NCBI RefSeq assembly: GCF_017696175.1
Contig: NZ_JAAORE010000003.1
Span: 62,001 to 126,000, forward strand
Reading direction: 5' to 3'
Source of the DNA: Prochlorococcus marinus XMU1404
GTDB lineage: Bacteria; Cyanobacteriota; Cyanobacteriia; PCC-6307; Cyanobiaceae
Length of the DNA: 64,000 nt
The notes under the pieces were generated by a model. The model saw only the letters and a list, made by a program, of their open reading frames with translations. It had not been told where the DNA came from and ran no database searches. This document shows, in pieces, positions 44,730-55,573 of this stretch (position 1 is its first letter; each line of letters begins with the position of its first letter). The position numbers were made by a program, and so were the translations under genes.

Positions 44730-45872
44730 GTGATAGGGTTCATCTCTGAAAAACTACTTATCCCGATTCTAGATTTTTTCTACGGTTTAGTCCCAAGTTA
44801 TGGTTTAGCAATCGTTGCATTAACAGTTGTTATTAGAATTGCACTTTTCCCATTAAGCGCTGGTTCAATTAGAAGCGCTAGAAGGATGAAGATTGCACAA
44901 CCCGTAATGCAAAAAAGGCAAGCAGAAATCAAATCTAAGTTCTCAGGTGATCCAAAAAAACAACAAGAAGAATTAGGAAAATTAATGAATGAGTTTGGGA
45001 GCCCTCTAGCTGGATGCCTTCCATTAATAGTACAAATGCCTGTCCTATTTGCATTATTTGCAACTCTAAGAGGTTCACCGTTCGCTGATGTTCCTTACAA
45101 CATTAATCTTAAGGTAGTTCCTCAAGATCAAATTGCAGCTATCGACCCAAAGCCATATAAATCCCCAAGACACTCTATATTTATTACAGAAAAATCTCAT
45201 TTCCCTGTCGTGGCAACCATCCCTAATGGAACAAAGTTAGGAACAGAAGAATCAATTAAAATAAATTTGCAAACAACAAATGGTAACAGCTATTCGGAAG
45301 TACTATCTAATTACGATAATGGCTCAAAATTCCTCCCTACTTGGAAGGTTTCAAAAGGGTCTGAAAATATTAAGGTTTCTCAAGACGGGACCGTAACAGC
45401 AATTAAACCAGGAGATGCAACAATTGAAGCAAAGATTCCTGGTTTAGCCGCTAAAAGTGGATTTCTTTTTATTAAAGCACTTGGTCAAGTTGGCTTTTAT
45501 GTAGATGGATCAATTAATTGGGATATTGCCACACTTGTAGGTGCCTTTGGATTGACTTTATTACTATCTCAAATTTTGTCTAGCCAAGGAATGCCTGCCA
45601 ACCCTCAGCAATCAACAGCTAACAAAATTACTCCTGTAATGATTACTGGTATGTTTCTGTTTTTCCCGCTCCCTGCAGGAGTATTACTATATATGGTTGT
45701 TGCAAACATATTTCAAGCATTTCAGACTTTCCTTCTTAATAAAGAAGCTCTTCCTGAGAATCTGCAGAAAATTTTGGATCAACAATTATTGGGGAAAAAT
45801 GAAGCCATCACAACTTCTGCTTCAACTATTACTGAGAAACGATTACCTTTTGAACCTAACAATAAAAAATAG
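44730..45872 (+). CDS. yidC: Membrane insertase YidC/Oxa1
   Basis: Inserts membrane proteins, including photosystem subunits, with or without Sec. The first helix and the cytosolic hairpin are clear ([30 protein letters not shown]), as is [22 protein letters not shown] large insert at about residues 125-250 separates the helices; it contains [26 protein letters not shown], resembling a Big_2 bacterial Ig-like domain. The last helices then follow ([22 protein letters not shown]). It starts with GTG. Confidence 0.95.
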   Translation: MIGFISEKLLIPILDFFYGLVPSYGLAIVALTVVIRIALFPLSAGSIRSARRMKIAQPVMQKRQAEIKSKFSGDPKKQQEELGKLMNEFGSPLAGCLPLIVQMPVLFALFATLRGSPFADVPYNINLKVVPQDQIAAIDPKPYKSPRHSIFITEKSHFPVVATIPNGTKLGTEESIKINLQTTNGNSYSEVLSNYDNGSKFLPTWKVSKGSENIKVSQDGTVTAIKPGDATIEAKIPGLAAKSGFLFIKALGQVGFYVDGSINWDIATLVGAFGLTLLLSQILSSQGMPANPQQSTANKITPVMITGMFLFFPLPAGVLLYMVVANIFQAFQTFLLNKEALPENLQKILDQQLLGKNEAITTSASTITEKRLPFEPNNKK

Positions 45873-45887
45873 TCTTAACTTTATATA

Positions 45888-47354
45888 ATGGACTCTTGGT
45901 GTAAGAATTTAGAATTACTAATTAAATCAAGAACTTCATTAATTTGGATAAGAACTAAAGAAGAGGAAAGATTAGAAAAAATAATTAATTTCTCATGTAA
46001 AAGATTAAATATAAAAAGGTACGTTTCCTGGGATTGTGTTAATGGAATTAAAGGATTAGTAAACGAAGAAGGTAAATATTCAAACAATCCATTAGGAATA
46101 CTTAACTGGCTAAAAGAACAAAATTCTGAAGTGCCTACAATATTGTTGGTTAAAGATTTTCACAAATTTTATGATGATCCGTCCATAAATAGAACTATTA
46201 AAGAACTATCTTCTTGTCTTAGGGAAACTAATAATAATTTAATTATTAGTTCACATCTATTTCCATCGTCAGAAGAACTTGATGAACTGATGTCAATAGT
46301 TAACTTACCTTTACCGGATCAAAATGAGTTAAAAAATCTTATAAAAAAAATTGCCATAAACACTAATTCAAATCTTAATGAACAAGACTTAAATGAACTT
46401 TCTATAGCTTCTAGTGGATTAACTGAAATAAAAGTAAAACAAGTTACTGCAAAGGCACTTACTCAAAGAGGGAAAATAAGTAAAGAAGATATCAAAGACA
46501 TTCTTGAAGAGAAAAAACAAGTTATAGCTAGAAGTGAAATTTTAGAATTTTTTGAAGCCAAATCAAGTCAAGATGATATTGGAGGTTTAAATGTTTTAAA
46601 AGTTTGGCTTAATCAAAGATATAGGGCCTTTTCTAAAGAAGCTAGAGAATACGGGCTACCAATTCCAAAAGGAGTATTACTTGTCGGAGCTCAAGGAACG
46701 GGTAAATCACTTACTGCAAAATCAATTTCCAAAAGCTGGTCGATGCCTCTTCTTAGATTAGATGTTGGAAGACTGTTTTCTAGCCTTGTTGGTTCAAGTG
46801 AGGCAAGGACAAGAGAAACAATATCTAGAGCAGAATCCATGTCGCCTTGTATCCTTTGGATTGATGAAATTGATAAAGGCTTTGGTGGAGACGCCCGTAG
46901 TGATGGAGGGACCAGTCAAAGGGTACTGGCAAGTTTGTTAACATGGATGGCTGAAAAAGAATCCGCCGTATTTGTAATTGCCACAGCTAATGCTATAGAA
47001 AAACTTCCTGCTGAATTATTAAGAAAAGGTAGGTTTGATGAGATATTTTTTCTTGATTTACCAAATTCAAAAGAAAGGTTAAGCATTCTTGATTTACACT
47101 TAAAAAAAAGAAGACCAAGTTACAGTTTCCCTCTATCAACAATTGTTGACAGAACAGACGGATATTCAGGAGCAGAACTTGAACAAGCAGTAATTGAGGG
47201 GATGCATATTTCATTCTCTGAAGATAGAGAGCTCACAGAGAAAGATTTAATCAAGGCAGTTTCTGAACTAGTTCCCTTATCCAGAACGGCCAAAGAGCAA
47301 ATTGATTTACTAAAAGAGTGGTCATCTACAGGTCGGGCCCGTTCAGCATCTTAA
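45888..47354 (+). CDS. ycf46: Ycf46-like AAA+ ATPase
   Basis: A 488-residue AAA+ protein conserved in cyanobacteria and some plastids; it has been linked to CO2 uptake or photosynthesis regulation, but the exact role is unsettled. The N-terminal domain is degenerate. The C-terminal ATPase has Walker A GAQGTGKS (about 267-274), Walker B CILWIDEIDKGF (about 321-332) and the arginine-finger region LLRKGRFDEIFFLDLP. It lies 15 bases after yidC. Confidence 0.9.
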   Translation: MDSWCKNLELLIKSRTSLIWIRTKEEERLEKIINFSCKRLNIKRYVSWDCVNGIKGLVNEEGKYSNNPLGILNWLKEQNSEVPTILLVKDFHKFYDDPSINRTIKELSSCLRETNNNLIISSHLFPSSEELDELMSIVNLPLPDQNELKNLIKKIAINTNSNLNEQDLNELSIASSGLTEIKVKQVTAKALTQRGKISKEDIKDILEEKKQVIARSEILEFFEAKSSQDDIGGLNVLKVWLNQRYRAFSKEAREYGLPIPKGVLLVGAQGTGKSLTAKSISKSWSMPLLRLDVGRLFSSLVGSSEARTRETISRAESMSPCILWIDEIDKGFGGDARSDGGTSQRVLASLLTWMAEKESAVFVIATANAIEKLPAELLRKGRFDEIFFLDLPNSKERLSILDLHLKKRRPSYSFPLSTIVDRTDGYSGAELEQAVIEGMHISFSEDRELTEKDLIKAVSELVPLSRTAKEQIDLLKEWSSTGRARSAS

Positions 47355-47478
47355 CTAAATTATAATTTATAAAAGTTATTTCATAAGTTAGGAATCATTA
47401 ATTAAGTTAATTTTTCATCAAAAATACTTAATAATGTATCTAGATTAACTATCTTAATTAAGGTATAGAAAAAAAAGA

Positions 47479-48759
47479 GTGTTAGATCAAAAATTAATAA
47501 GAGAAAATCCAACATTTGTTGAAGAGAGTTTATCCCTAAGAGGAAAAGTTTATAATATATCTCCTTTACATGAATTAACTGTTAAAAAAAAAGAAATTGA
47601 TATAGAAATATCGAGTTTACAATCTGAGAGTAAAAAACTAAGTAAATTAATCGGTCAAGAAATTGGCAAATCTCAAAGTAATAACAATACTATAGAACTG
47701 AAAAATCTGAAGAAAAAGGGAAACGAATACAGAATCAAAATTTCTGAATTTGAAGAAAAACAAAGAATTTTAGATAAACAAATTAATAACGAGATTTGCA
47801 ATTTACCAAATTTCCCAAGCAAAGATGCACCTATCGGGAAAGATGAAAGAAATAATGTCCAAGTTAAAACTTGGGGTGACCCTTTAGCAACAGATAATCT
47901 TAAATCTCACTGGGAAATAGGCGAGAATCTTAATCTTTTTGACTCTGTTAAATCAACAAAAATATCAAAAAGTCGTTTTATTACACTTATTGGGAATGGC
48001 GCAAAATTAGAGAGGGCATTAATTAATTTTATGCTCGATATTCATACTAAAAACGGTTATTTAGAGTTAATGCCTCCAGCTTTAGTAAATTCAGAAAGTC
48101 TAACAGGGTCTGGACAATTACCTAAATTTTCAAATGAAAGTTTTAAGTGTGCTAATGACGATTTATGGCTTTCGCCCACAGCTGAGGTTCCACTAACTGC
48201 TTTTCATAGACATGATATTATTGATCCTAAGCAGTTACCTATTAAGTATGTTGCATATAGCCCGTGTTTTAGGAGAGAAGCTGGAAGTTATGGCAGGGAT
48301 ACTAAAGGATTAATAAGACTTCATCAATTTAATAAGGTAGAGCTTTATTGGTTTTGTGATCCAAATAAATCTCTAGAGGCTCATAAAATGATTACTTCTG
48401 ACGCAGAAAGCATTTTAAAAAAGCTCAACCTTCCTTACAGATTAGTAGATATTTGTACTGGAGACTTAGGATTCTCTTCTAGCAGAACTTTTGATCTTGA
48501 AGTATGGCTACCAAGTAGTCAATCTTATCGAGAAATTTCAAGTTGCAGCAATTGTTTAGACTTTCAAGCGCGGAGATCATCAATTAGAACAAAAATTGAT
48601 AAAAAAAATACTTATTTACATACCTTAAATGGCAGTGGTCTCGCTATTGGAAGGACAATGGCTGCAATTCTCGAGAATGGTCAACAAACTGATGGGAGCG
48701 TTAAGATCCCAGAGGCTCTAGTTCCATATTTTGGATCAAATTTTTTAAAAACTGCTTAA
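47479..48759 (+). CDS. serS: Seryl-tRNA synthetase
   Basis: Charges tRNA-Ser. The N-terminal coiled-coil arm (about 30-105) contacts the long variable arm. The class II core has motif 2 [25 protein letters not shown] and motif 3 [17 protein letters not shown]. The 426 residues are standard. The start is GTG. The 124-base gap before it has no clear feature. rseP begins nine bases after its stop. Confidence 0.98.
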   Translation: MLDQKLIRENPTFVEESLSLRGKVYNISPLHELTVKKKEIDIEISSLQSESKKLSKLIGQEIGKSQSNNNTIELKNLKKKGNEYRIKISEFEEKQRILDKQINNEICNLPNFPSKDAPIGKDERNNVQVKTWGDPLATDNLKSHWEIGENLNLFDSVKSTKISKSRFITLIGNGAKLERALINFMLDIHTKNGYLELMPPALVNSESLTGSGQLPKFSNESFKCANDDLWLSPTAEVPLTAFHRHDIIDPKQLPIKYVAYSPCFRREAGSYGRDTKGLIRLHQFNKVELYWFCDPNKSLEAHKMITSDAESILKKLNLPYRLVDICTGDLGFSSSRTFDLEVWLPSSQSYREISSCSNCLDFQARRSSIRTKIDKKNTYLHTLNGSGLAIGRTMAAILENGQQTDGSVKIPEALVPYFGSNFLKTA

Positions 48760-48768
48760 TATAAAAAG

Positions 48769-49848
48769 ATGAATGTTTTAACTTCAATAACGGTTCTAGG
48801 ATTTCTCATTTTTTTTCATGAGATGGGTCATTTTCTCGCCGCAATTTTACAAGGTATTTATGTTGATGGATTTTCAATTGGTTTTGGACCTGCCATAATT
48901 CAGAAAAAATATAAACATATCACTTATTCTTTGAGGGCCTTTCCTCTCGGTGGCTTCGTTTCCTTCCCTGACGAAGAGCTAAATAATATTGATTCAAAAG
49001 ATCCTAATCTTTTGAAAAATAGGCCGATAATTCAGAGAGTAATTGTAATCTCCGCAGGAGTATTTGCTAACTTAATTCTTGCATACACTATACTTATTTT
49101 AAATGTAACCACAGTTGGTATTCCATTTGATCCAGAACCAGGTATTTTGGTCTTAGCTACACAGCCTGATAAGGCTGCTTCAATTGCAGGCTTACAACCC
49201 GGTGATAAAATTTTAAAAATTAAAACCAATACTTTAGGAGCTGGTGATCAAGCCGTTTCCACCCTAGTAAAAGAGATCCAAAAATCATCAAATGAAAGAA
49301 TATCTTTAGAAATTGAGAGGAACGGAGTTTTTAAAAATTTAACATTAGTACCAAAAAATGTTGATGGGAAAGGGACAATAGGAGCTCAATTACAGCCAAA
49401 TATAAAGAAAGAAACTAAAAAGACAAAAAATTTTTACGAACTTTTTAAATACACTAATAATGAATTCTCATCACTTTTGGTCAAAACTATTCAAGGTTAT
49501 AAAGGATTAGTAACAAATTTTTCCTCAACAGCGCAACAATTAAGTGGTCCAGTAAAAATCGTTGAAATTGGCGCTCAATTATCACAACAAGGAGGTACAG
49601 GAATACTATTATTTGCGGCTTTAATTTCTATTAATTTAGCAGTTCTAAATTCATTGCCTTTGCCACTATTAGACGGAGGGCAACTTGTTTTTACTTTGAT
49701 TGAAGGGTTAAGAGGAAAACCTGTTCCAGTTAAAGTACAAATGGTTGTTACTCAATCAAGCTTTTTTCTCTTGGTAGGACTAAGTGTGCTTCTAATTATT
49801 AGAGACACTAGTCAGTTATTAATCGTACAAAGATTATTTAACCAATAA
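48769..49848 (+). CDS. rseP: Site-2 (M50) membrane metalloprotease
   Basis: Zinc intramembrane protease of the RseP/S2P group, which cuts regulatory membrane proteins such as anti-sigma factors. The active site is HEMGH (residues 17-21), with the second motif LLDGGQ near residue 301. A PDZ domain lies between (DKAASIAGLQPGDKILKI). It has 359 residues and four expected helices. It is downstream of serS on the same strand. Confidence 0.95.
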   Translation: MNVLTSITVLGFLIFFHEMGHFLAAILQGIYVDGFSIGFGPAIIQKKYKHITYSLRAFPLGGFVSFPDEELNNIDSKDPNLLKNRPIIQRVIVISAGVFANLILAYTILILNVTTVGIPFDPEPGILVLATQPDKAASIAGLQPGDKILKIKTNTLGAGDQAVSTLVKEIQKSSNERISLEIERNGVFKNLTLVPKNVDGKGTIGAQLQPNIKKETKKTKNFYELFKYTNNEFSSLLVKTIQGYKGLVTNFSSTAQQLSGPVKIVEIGAQLSQQGGTGILLFAALISINLAVLNSLPLPLLDGGQLVFTLIEGLRGKPVPVKVQMVVTQSSFFLLVGLSVLLIIRDTSQLLIVQRLFNQ

Positions 49849-49903
49849 AATTGCTAAAATTGAATACCTAGATGTTAGAATACAAAATATTTTAATTTTT
49901 TAA

Positions 49904-50206
49904 ATGGCAAAAAAGTCCATGATTGCGAGAGAAGTTAAGCGCAAAAAGCTCGTGAAAAAATATGCCGCAAAGAGAAAATCATTACTAGATGAATTTAATG
50001 CCGCAAAGGATCCCATGGAAAGGTTAGAAATCCATAGAAAGATTCAAGGGCTTCCAAGAAACTCTGCTCCAAATAGAGTTAGAAATAGATGTTGGGCAAC
50101 TGGCAAACCAAGAGGGGTTTATAGAGATTTTGGCCTATGCAGGAATCAGTTGAGGCAAAGAGCTCACAACGGTGAACTTCCAGGTGTAGTTAAATCCAGT
50201 TGGTAG
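49904..50206 (+). CDS. rpsN: 30S ribosomal protein S14
   Basis: A 100-residue basic protein in the 30S head ([20 protein letters not shown] ... [38 protein letters not shown]). It lacks the CxxC zinc motif of the short type and belongs to the long, zinc-free class seen in cyanobacteria. It lies alone outside the main ribosomal cluster. Confidence 0.98.
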   Translation: MAKKSMIAREVKRKKLVKKYAAKRKSLLDEFNAAKDPMERLEIHRKIQGLPRNSAPNRVRNRCWATGKPRGVYRDFGLCRNQLRQRAHNGELPGVVKSSW

Positions 50207-50370
50207 TAAAAATTATTTGCTTAATTTTCACTTAGAATTAACAATCTTATAGAGATTAAGAGTTAAATTCTGGGAAGTTTTAAAAATTTTTACAGCTTAT
50301 CTAAATAATTTACTCAATATGTCCCTATAAAATGTAAGAATAAATTATGTATAGATTTATATTTTAAAAA

Positions 50371-52536
50371 GTGGAAGGACAAAATAAGTCGATCACGTTT
50401 GACGGACGAGAGATACGACTAACAACAGGGCTATATGCACCTCAAGCAAACGGTTCAGTAATGATTGAGTGTGGTGACACCTCCTTATTAGTTACAGCAA
50501 CAAAAACAACAAAAAAAGAGGTTTCAGACTTTTTACCTCTAATTTGTGATTACGAGGAAAAACTTTATGCTGCTGGAAGAATTCCTGGCGGTTTCATGAG
50601 AAGGGAGGGTCGTCCTCCGGAAAGAGCAACTTTAGTCTCAAGATTGATAGATAGACCGATGAGGCCTCTTTTCCCTAGTTGGATGAGAGATGAAATTCAG
50701 ATTGTTGCTTCCTGCCTTTCTCTTGATGAAAGAGTACCAGCAGATGTACTTGCTGTTACAGGAGCATCAATTGCTACCTTAGTGGGAGAAATACCATTTT
50801 ATGGGCCAATGGCTGCTGTTAGAGTCGGTCTAATAGGTGATGATTTTATTCTAAATCCAAGCTATAGAGAGATAGAAAAAGGTGATCTAGACATTGTTAT
50901 AGCAGGTTCACCAGATGGTATCGTAATGATTGAAGCTGGTGCCAATCAATTATCCGAGCAAGATACTATTGAAGCAATAGATTTTGGGTATGAGGCTGTT
51001 ACTGAACTTATTAAATCTCAAGAAGATTTACTGAATGATTTAGGGATAAAACAGATTAAGCCAATAGCAAAGGAAGAAGATAAAACATTAGCCACATATT
51101 TGGAAAAAAATTGCACTAAATCTATAAATCTTATTTTAAAGAAATTTGAGCAAACAAAAGATGAAAGGGATCTTGAACTTGAGAAAATAAAACTTGACAC
51201 TCAAAGCAAAATTGATTCCCTAAAAGATGACAACGAAATAAAAGTTTTAATCTCGGAGAATGAAAAGTTAATACACTCAGATTTTAAAAAACTCACTAAG
51301 AAATTAATGAGAGCACAAATTATTTCTGATGGGAAAAGAGTTGATGGGCGCGATCTTGATGAGGTCAGAAAGATATCTGCAAATGCAGGAATATTACCTA
51401 AGAGAGTGCACGGTTCAGCCTTATTTCAGAGAGGGCTTACGCAAGTTTTATCAACTACGACACTAGGCACACCAAGTGACGCACAAGAGATGGACGATCT
51501 TAATCCAAGTACTGAGAAAACTTATCTCCACCATTATAATTTCCCTCCATATTCAGTTGGAGAAACTAGACCGATGAGAACGCCAGGTAGAAGAGAAATT
51601 GGCCATGGCGCTCTAGCTGAAAGAGCAATAATTCCAGTTTTACCAGGCAAAGAGACTTTTCCATATGTACTTCGAGTCGTAAGTGAAGTCTTAAGTTCAA
51701 ATGGATCTACATCAATGGGGTCTGTATGCGGAAGCACACTTTCATTATTAGATGCAGGAGTACCTCTAAAAGCCCCAGTTAGTGGAACAGCAATGGGTTT
51801 AATTAAGGAGGATAAAGAAGTTAGGATACTTACAGACATCCAAGGTATTGAGGATTTCCTAGGGGATATGGATTTCAAAGTTGCAGGGACAGAAAAAGGT
51901 ATCACTGCATTGCAAATGGACATGAAAATAACAGGCTTACCAATATCAGTCATATCTGATGCGATTAAAAAAGCTCGTCCAGCCAGGTTACATATATTAG
52001 AAAAAATGCAAGAAGCCATTGACAAACCTCAAGAAACATTATCACCGCATGCTCCAAGGTTGTTAAGCTTCAGAATAGATCCAGAATTAATCGGAACTGT
52101 AATTGGCCCTGGTGGAAGGACTATTAAAGGAATTACCGAAAGAACTAACACAAAAATAGATATCGAAGACGGCGGGATTGTTACTATTGCATCGCATGAT
52201 GGAGCTGCGGCTGAAGAAGCACAAAAAATTATTGAGGGCCTAACAAGGAAAGTTCACGAAGGTGAAATCTTTTCAGGAGTTGTCACAAGAATAATACCAA
52301 TAGGTGCTTTTGTGGAAATCCTTCCAGGTAAAGAAGGTATGGTACACATTTCTCAGTTATCAGAGGCGAGAGTAGAGAGAGTTGAAGATGTTGTTAGACA
52401 AGGGGATGATGTAACCGTTAGAGTTCGTGAGATTGATAGTAGAGGAAGAATTAATCTTACCCTCAGAGGAGTTGCACAAAATGGAGGGATGTCCTATCCA
52501 CAACCAACTCCTACACCAGTAGCTCCCCTTAATTAA
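50371..52536 (+). CDS. pnp: Polynucleotide phosphorylase
   Basis: Phosphorolytic 3'-5' exoribonuclease. It has two RNase PH domains ([22 protein letters not shown] and [24 protein letters not shown]), with [17 protein letters not shown] and the catalytic loop [33 protein letters not shown] ([15 protein letters not shown]) and S1 ([20 protein letters not shown]) domains follow. The 721 residues are full length. The start is GTG; the 164 bases upstream hold no clear hairpin. Confidence 0.98.
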   Translation: MEGQNKSITFDGREIRLTTGLYAPQANGSVMIECGDTSLLVTATKTTKKEVSDFLPLICDYEEKLYAAGRIPGGFMRREGRPPERATLVSRLIDRPMRPLFPSWMRDEIQIVASCLSLDERVPADVLAVTGASIATLVGEIPFYGPMAAVRVGLIGDDFILNPSYREIEKGDLDIVIAGSPDGIVMIEAGANQLSEQDTIEAIDFGYEAVTELIKSQEDLLNDLGIKQIKPIAKEEDKTLATYLEKNCTKSINLILKKFEQTKDERDLELEKIKLDTQSKIDSLKDDNEIKVLISENEKLIHSDFKKLTKKLMRAQIISDGKRVDGRDLDEVRKISANAGILPKRVHGSALFQRGLTQVLSTTTLGTPSDAQEMDDLNPSTEKTYLHHYNFPPYSVGETRPMRTPGRREIGHGALAERAIIPVLPGKETFPYVLRVVSEVLSSNGSTSMGSVCGSTLSLLDAGVPLKAPVSGTAMGLIKEDKEVRILTDIQGIEDFLGDMDFKVAGTEKGITALQMDMKITGLPISVISDAIKKARPARLHILEKMQEAIDKPQETLSPHAPRLLSFRIDPELIGTVIGPGGRTIKGITERTNTKIDIEDGGIVTIASHDGAAAEEAQKIIEGLTRKVHEGEIFSGVVTRIIPIGAFVEILPGKEGMVHISQLSEARVERVEDVVRQGDDVTVRVREIDSRGRINLTLRGVAQNGGMSYPQPTPTPVAPLN

Positions 52537-53441
52537 GAATTTAAAGGATATAAATTATTCTGGACAATTATTTCTTTAATTTGTAGGCATATATTTTTAT
52601 GAATGTGCTTATTATTGGATGCGATAATTATTCCTTCTTGTCTAAAATTTGATTTACCATAGGAAAGCTCTTCATTATCTAAATTTGTAATGGAACCACC
52701 AGCTGCTCTTAATATAGCTTCTGGTGCAGCGAAATCCCAATCTTTTGGAGAACTCTCACCTGGCAAACTTAATGAAATATAAATATCGCATTCACCTCTA
52801 ATAATAGATGCTATTTTGCAACCAATACTTCCCATAACATTTACTTTACTGAACCCAACTTTATTAATTAGATTATTTAAAGATGCATTTTTATGATTTT
52901 TACTTGTAACTAATGTCATTTCGCGTAAAGGTTTTTGATTTTGAAATATAGTTTTTATAATTGAACCATCTTTTTTTTCGCACCATACATCTTTACTATC
53001 TGTAATCCAAAGTTCACCTCTCTCTGGAATTAAAACTAACCCAAATAAAGGTTTTGATCTATAATTCAAGGCCAAATGCATTGCATAATTTGGCGTACCT
53101 TGAATAAAGTCCTTTGTTCCGTCTAATGGATCAAGGATCCAAATCCATTTAGAATTGGTAATAAAATTATCAGCTCCTGTTTTCACATTTTCCTCGCTCA
53201 AGATATCCCAATCAACATCATTATAATTCTCACTAATTCTTTGAATTATTAAATCATTTACTTTTATATCTGCAGATGTAACAGGATCTTGCTCATCTTT
53301 ACTTTTAATTATTTTATCTGCGTTAATGGGGTTTTTTAGGATTCTTGAATAATAAAGCAAAATTTCTGAAGCTTCCCAGCTGAAATTCCTTAGATCATCG
53401 ATAAGATTATTAATATCTACCCCAATTGGTAATTTAGACAC
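52533..53441 (-). CDS. cysQ: 3'(2'),5'-bisphosphate nucleotidase / inositol phosphatase family
   Basis: Metal-dependent phosphatase of the CysQ group that removes PAP left over from sulfate assimilation. The metal-binding motif [15 protein letters not shown] is at about residue 107-120, with LSEEN before it and [16 protein letters not shown] near the C-terminus. It has 302 residues. It is convergent with pnp (four-base overlap) and divergent from rsmI, with only three bases between the two starts. Confidence 0.9.
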   Translation of the reverse strand: MSKLPIGVDINNLIDDLRNFSWEASEILLYYSRILKNPINADKIIKSKDEQDPVTSADIKVNDLIIQRISENYNDVDWDILSEENVKTGADNFITNSKWIWILDPLDGTKDFIQGTPNYAMHLALNYRSKPLFGLVLIPERGELWITDSKDVWCEKKDGSIIKTIFQNQKPLREMTLVTSKNHKNASLNNLINKVGFSKVNVMGSIGCKIASIIRGECDIYISLSLPGESSPKDWDFAAPEAILRAAGGSITNLDNEELSYGKSNFRQEGIIIASNNKHIHKNICLQIKEIIVQNNLYPLNS

Positions 53442-53444
53442 AAA

Positions 53445-54308
53445 ATGAACGTTTATTCCTCATTTTCTCACAGAAGAGAAGAACCTGAAAGTGGCGTTTT
53501 ATATTTAGTTGGAACACCTATCGGTAATTTGAATGATATATCCTTCAGAGCAATAAATATTCTTAAAAATGTCTCTTTAATTGCTTGTGAAGATACGAGA
53601 AAAACAAAAATATTAACCAGCAGGTATGAAATAAGTAATAAACTAATTAGTTTTAATAAGCACAATTCAATAAACCGCATTACTCAAATAGTTAATTATC
53701 TAAAAGAGGGGAAATCAGTTGCACTTGTTAGTGATGCAGGGCTACCAAGTATTTGTGATCCTGGAGAAGATCTCGTAAAGATTGCTAAGAAAAATAATTG
53801 TGAAACCATTTGCATACCAGGTCCGTCTGCACCATTAACAGCCTTAGTTTCAAGTGGCTTCAATTCATCAAAATTTATTTTTGAGGGTTTTCTACCAAAG
53901 AAAAAAATTGAAAGAGAAAAAATACTTGTAGAAATTAGTAAAAATAAAAAAACAACTATAATTTTTGAATCTCCGCATCGTTTTAATAAACTTTTAAAAG
54001 AATTAAAAGAATACTGTGGAGGGCAAAGAGAAATTAGTGTATCACGAGAATTAACAAAAAAATTTGAGGAACAAATTAACAATAATATAGATAATATTAT
54101 AGATGTTTTTAATAATCGAAAAGTAATTGGTGAGATAACGATTGTTATAAAAGGTCTTGAAAAAAGTAATCAATTAGAGTTAAATAAATTTGAATTAAAA
54201 AATGAACTAGAGGAATTAATAAATGCTGGGCTAAGTCTTTCAGCTGCTTCAAAATATTTAGCAAAAAAGAAAAACCTCAGGAAAAATTTGATTTATAATT
54301 TGTATTAA
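53445..54308 (+). CDS. rsmI: 16S rRNA 2'-O-ribose C1402 methyltransferase
   Basis: SAM-dependent methyltransferase of the tetrapyrrole-methylase fold that modifies C1402 in the ribosomal decoding centre. Signatures are LYLVGTPIGNLNDISFRAI, CEDTRKTK, SDAGLPSICDPG, CIPGPSAPLTALVSSG and FIFEGFLP. It has 287 residues. Its start almost abuts that of cysQ on the other strand, so both promoters must lie inside the neighbouring genes. Confidence 0.97.
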   Translation: MNVYSSFSHRREEPESGVLYLVGTPIGNLNDISFRAINILKNVSLIACEDTRKTKILTSRYEISNKLISFNKHNSINRITQIVNYLKEGKSVALVSDAGLPSICDPGEDLVKIAKKNNCETICIPGPSAPLTALVSSGFNSSKFIFEGFLPKKKIEREKILVEISKNKKTTIIFESPHRFNKLLKELKEYCGGQREISVSRELTKKFEEQINNNIDNIIDVFNNRKVIGEITIVIKGLEKSNQLELNKFELKNELEELINAGLSLSAASKYLAKKKNLRKNLIYNLY

Positions 54309-54332
54309 TATTGACTTCCAAGATTACTAAAA

Positions 54333-54563
54333 ATGTTTTCCAAATTCAAAGGTATTTTATTTAACACTACTTTAAATATAAGTTTCTTTTTTTTATTAAT
54401 TATTGGTATTCAAAATAGTTCAAATAAAGTAAAAGTGAATTTATTAATTAATGAAACTATTAAATTACCAATAAGCTTCATTATAGGAACAAGCTTTATT
54501 AGTGGCTCCTTACTTGGAGGTTTTATATCCTTAAATTTTATTAAACCAAGTAAATCTTCATAG
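54333..54563 (+). CDS. LapA-domain-like small membrane protein
   Basis: A 76-residue protein with two hydrophobic helices (LFNTTLNISFFFLLIIGIQNSSNKVKVN and ISFIIGTSFISGSLLGGFISL). The GIQNSS...VNLL...PISFIIGTSFISGSLLGG pattern is like the LapA/DUF1049 domain. In E. coli, LapA helps control lipopolysaccharide assembly; any such role here is unproven. It lies just downstream of rsmI. Confidence 0.7.
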   Translation: MFSKFKGILFNTTLNISFFFLLIIGIQNSSNKVKVNLLINETIKLPISFIIGTSFISGSLLGGFISLNFIKPSKSS

Positions 54564-55211
54564 GGCTATTAAAGCATCTGAACTAACTATTCTGGATATT
54601 CCACGAGATAACAAAATTGGTGCTGCAATTCTAAATACATCGCTATTAGGAACCTTTAAAATTTTTTGCTCTTTTTTTATTGATCTTTTTGCAGTTTTCA
54701 AGTCATAAAATATTTCGATAGTATTCCTTCTTAGATCATTTTCAGATAAGAAATTCCACTCAACATATTCTTTCAATAATTTTGTTTTTAATTCAATTTG
54801 CTTGTCAACAATCATATAAACAACTTTAGGTAGTTCAACTTCCTTTATTGATACTGAAGATAAATCTATCTGAGGCTTATTATCTATTTCTAAATTTAAA
54901 GGGGCAATTTCAAGAAATGTATCTTCTGGGAACGAATCCTGACTTATAGCTATAGCCTCCTCAGGTACTTTTTCTAAACTTTCATCAGAAGCCTTAGGGT
55001 AATTTAAATTTTGATGATGTCCGTATTTTTTGGAACTTTTAGTAAGTTTATTGAGTTCAGTAAATTTATCTTCTCCAAGGCTTAACTTCAAGTGTTTTGT
55101 TATTGTTACTTTCGTAAAATCAAATTTTTCGGCTATTTCTTCTAAAGTTTTATTTTTAATGAAATCATTAATTATTTCTGTTTTTTCATCTTCAGAAATT
55201 CTTTTAGCCAA
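54558..55211 (-). CDS. Cyanobacterial conserved protein with N-terminal helix-turn-helix
   Basis: A 217-residue protein. The first 50 residues (KTEIINDFIKNKTLEEIAEKFDFTKVTITKHLK) look like a helix-turn-helix of the resolvase/sigma type, which may bind DNA. A low-complexity acidic linker follows, then a C-terminal domain (PKVVYMIVDKQIELKTK ... VFRIAAPILLSRGISRIV). The family is conserved in cyanobacteria but of unknown function. It is the last gene before the tRNA-Arg boundary. Confidence 0.75.
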   Translation of the reverse strand: MAKRISEDEKTEIINDFIKNKTLEEIAEKFDFTKVTITKHLKLSLGEDKFTELNKLTKSSKKYGHHQNLNYPKASDESLEKVPEEAIAISQDSFPEDTFLEIAPLNLEIDNKPQIDLSSVSIKEVELPKVVYMIVDKQIELKTKLLKEYVEWNFLSENDLRRNTIEIFYDLKTAKRSIKKEQKILKVPNSDVFRIAAPILLSRGISRIVSSDALIAL

Positions 55212-55314
55212 AGTTAAACTTACATTGCACCACTACTATAGTCAAACAAGAGGAGGAAAAGAAGTAAAACTTTTTTTTCTTTAGTATTATAAATATTTAC
55301 AGAATAAATTTTAA

Positions 55315-55343
55315 TTGTTTAGTACTTACCTCTCAGATATAAT
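55315..55343 (+). promoter_or_regulatory. Sigma-70-type promoter of tRNA-Arg
   Basis: TTGTTT (55315-55320) and a perfect TATAAT (55338-55343) are separated by exactly 17 bases. The tRNA begins nine bases after the -10 element. Confidence 0.75.
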
Positions 55344-55351
55344 AGTTAAAT

Positions 55352-55425
<74 letters not shown>

Positions 55426-55573
55426 TAAAACAAAGATAATTTAAAATATTAGATTAATAAAAGTCATAACTATTAAGATTAAAATTTAAACATAACTAAT
55501 TAAATCTAAAAATTACAAAACAAGTATCGATTATAATAAATGCAGTTGGAAATTAACTAGATTATTAATATTA

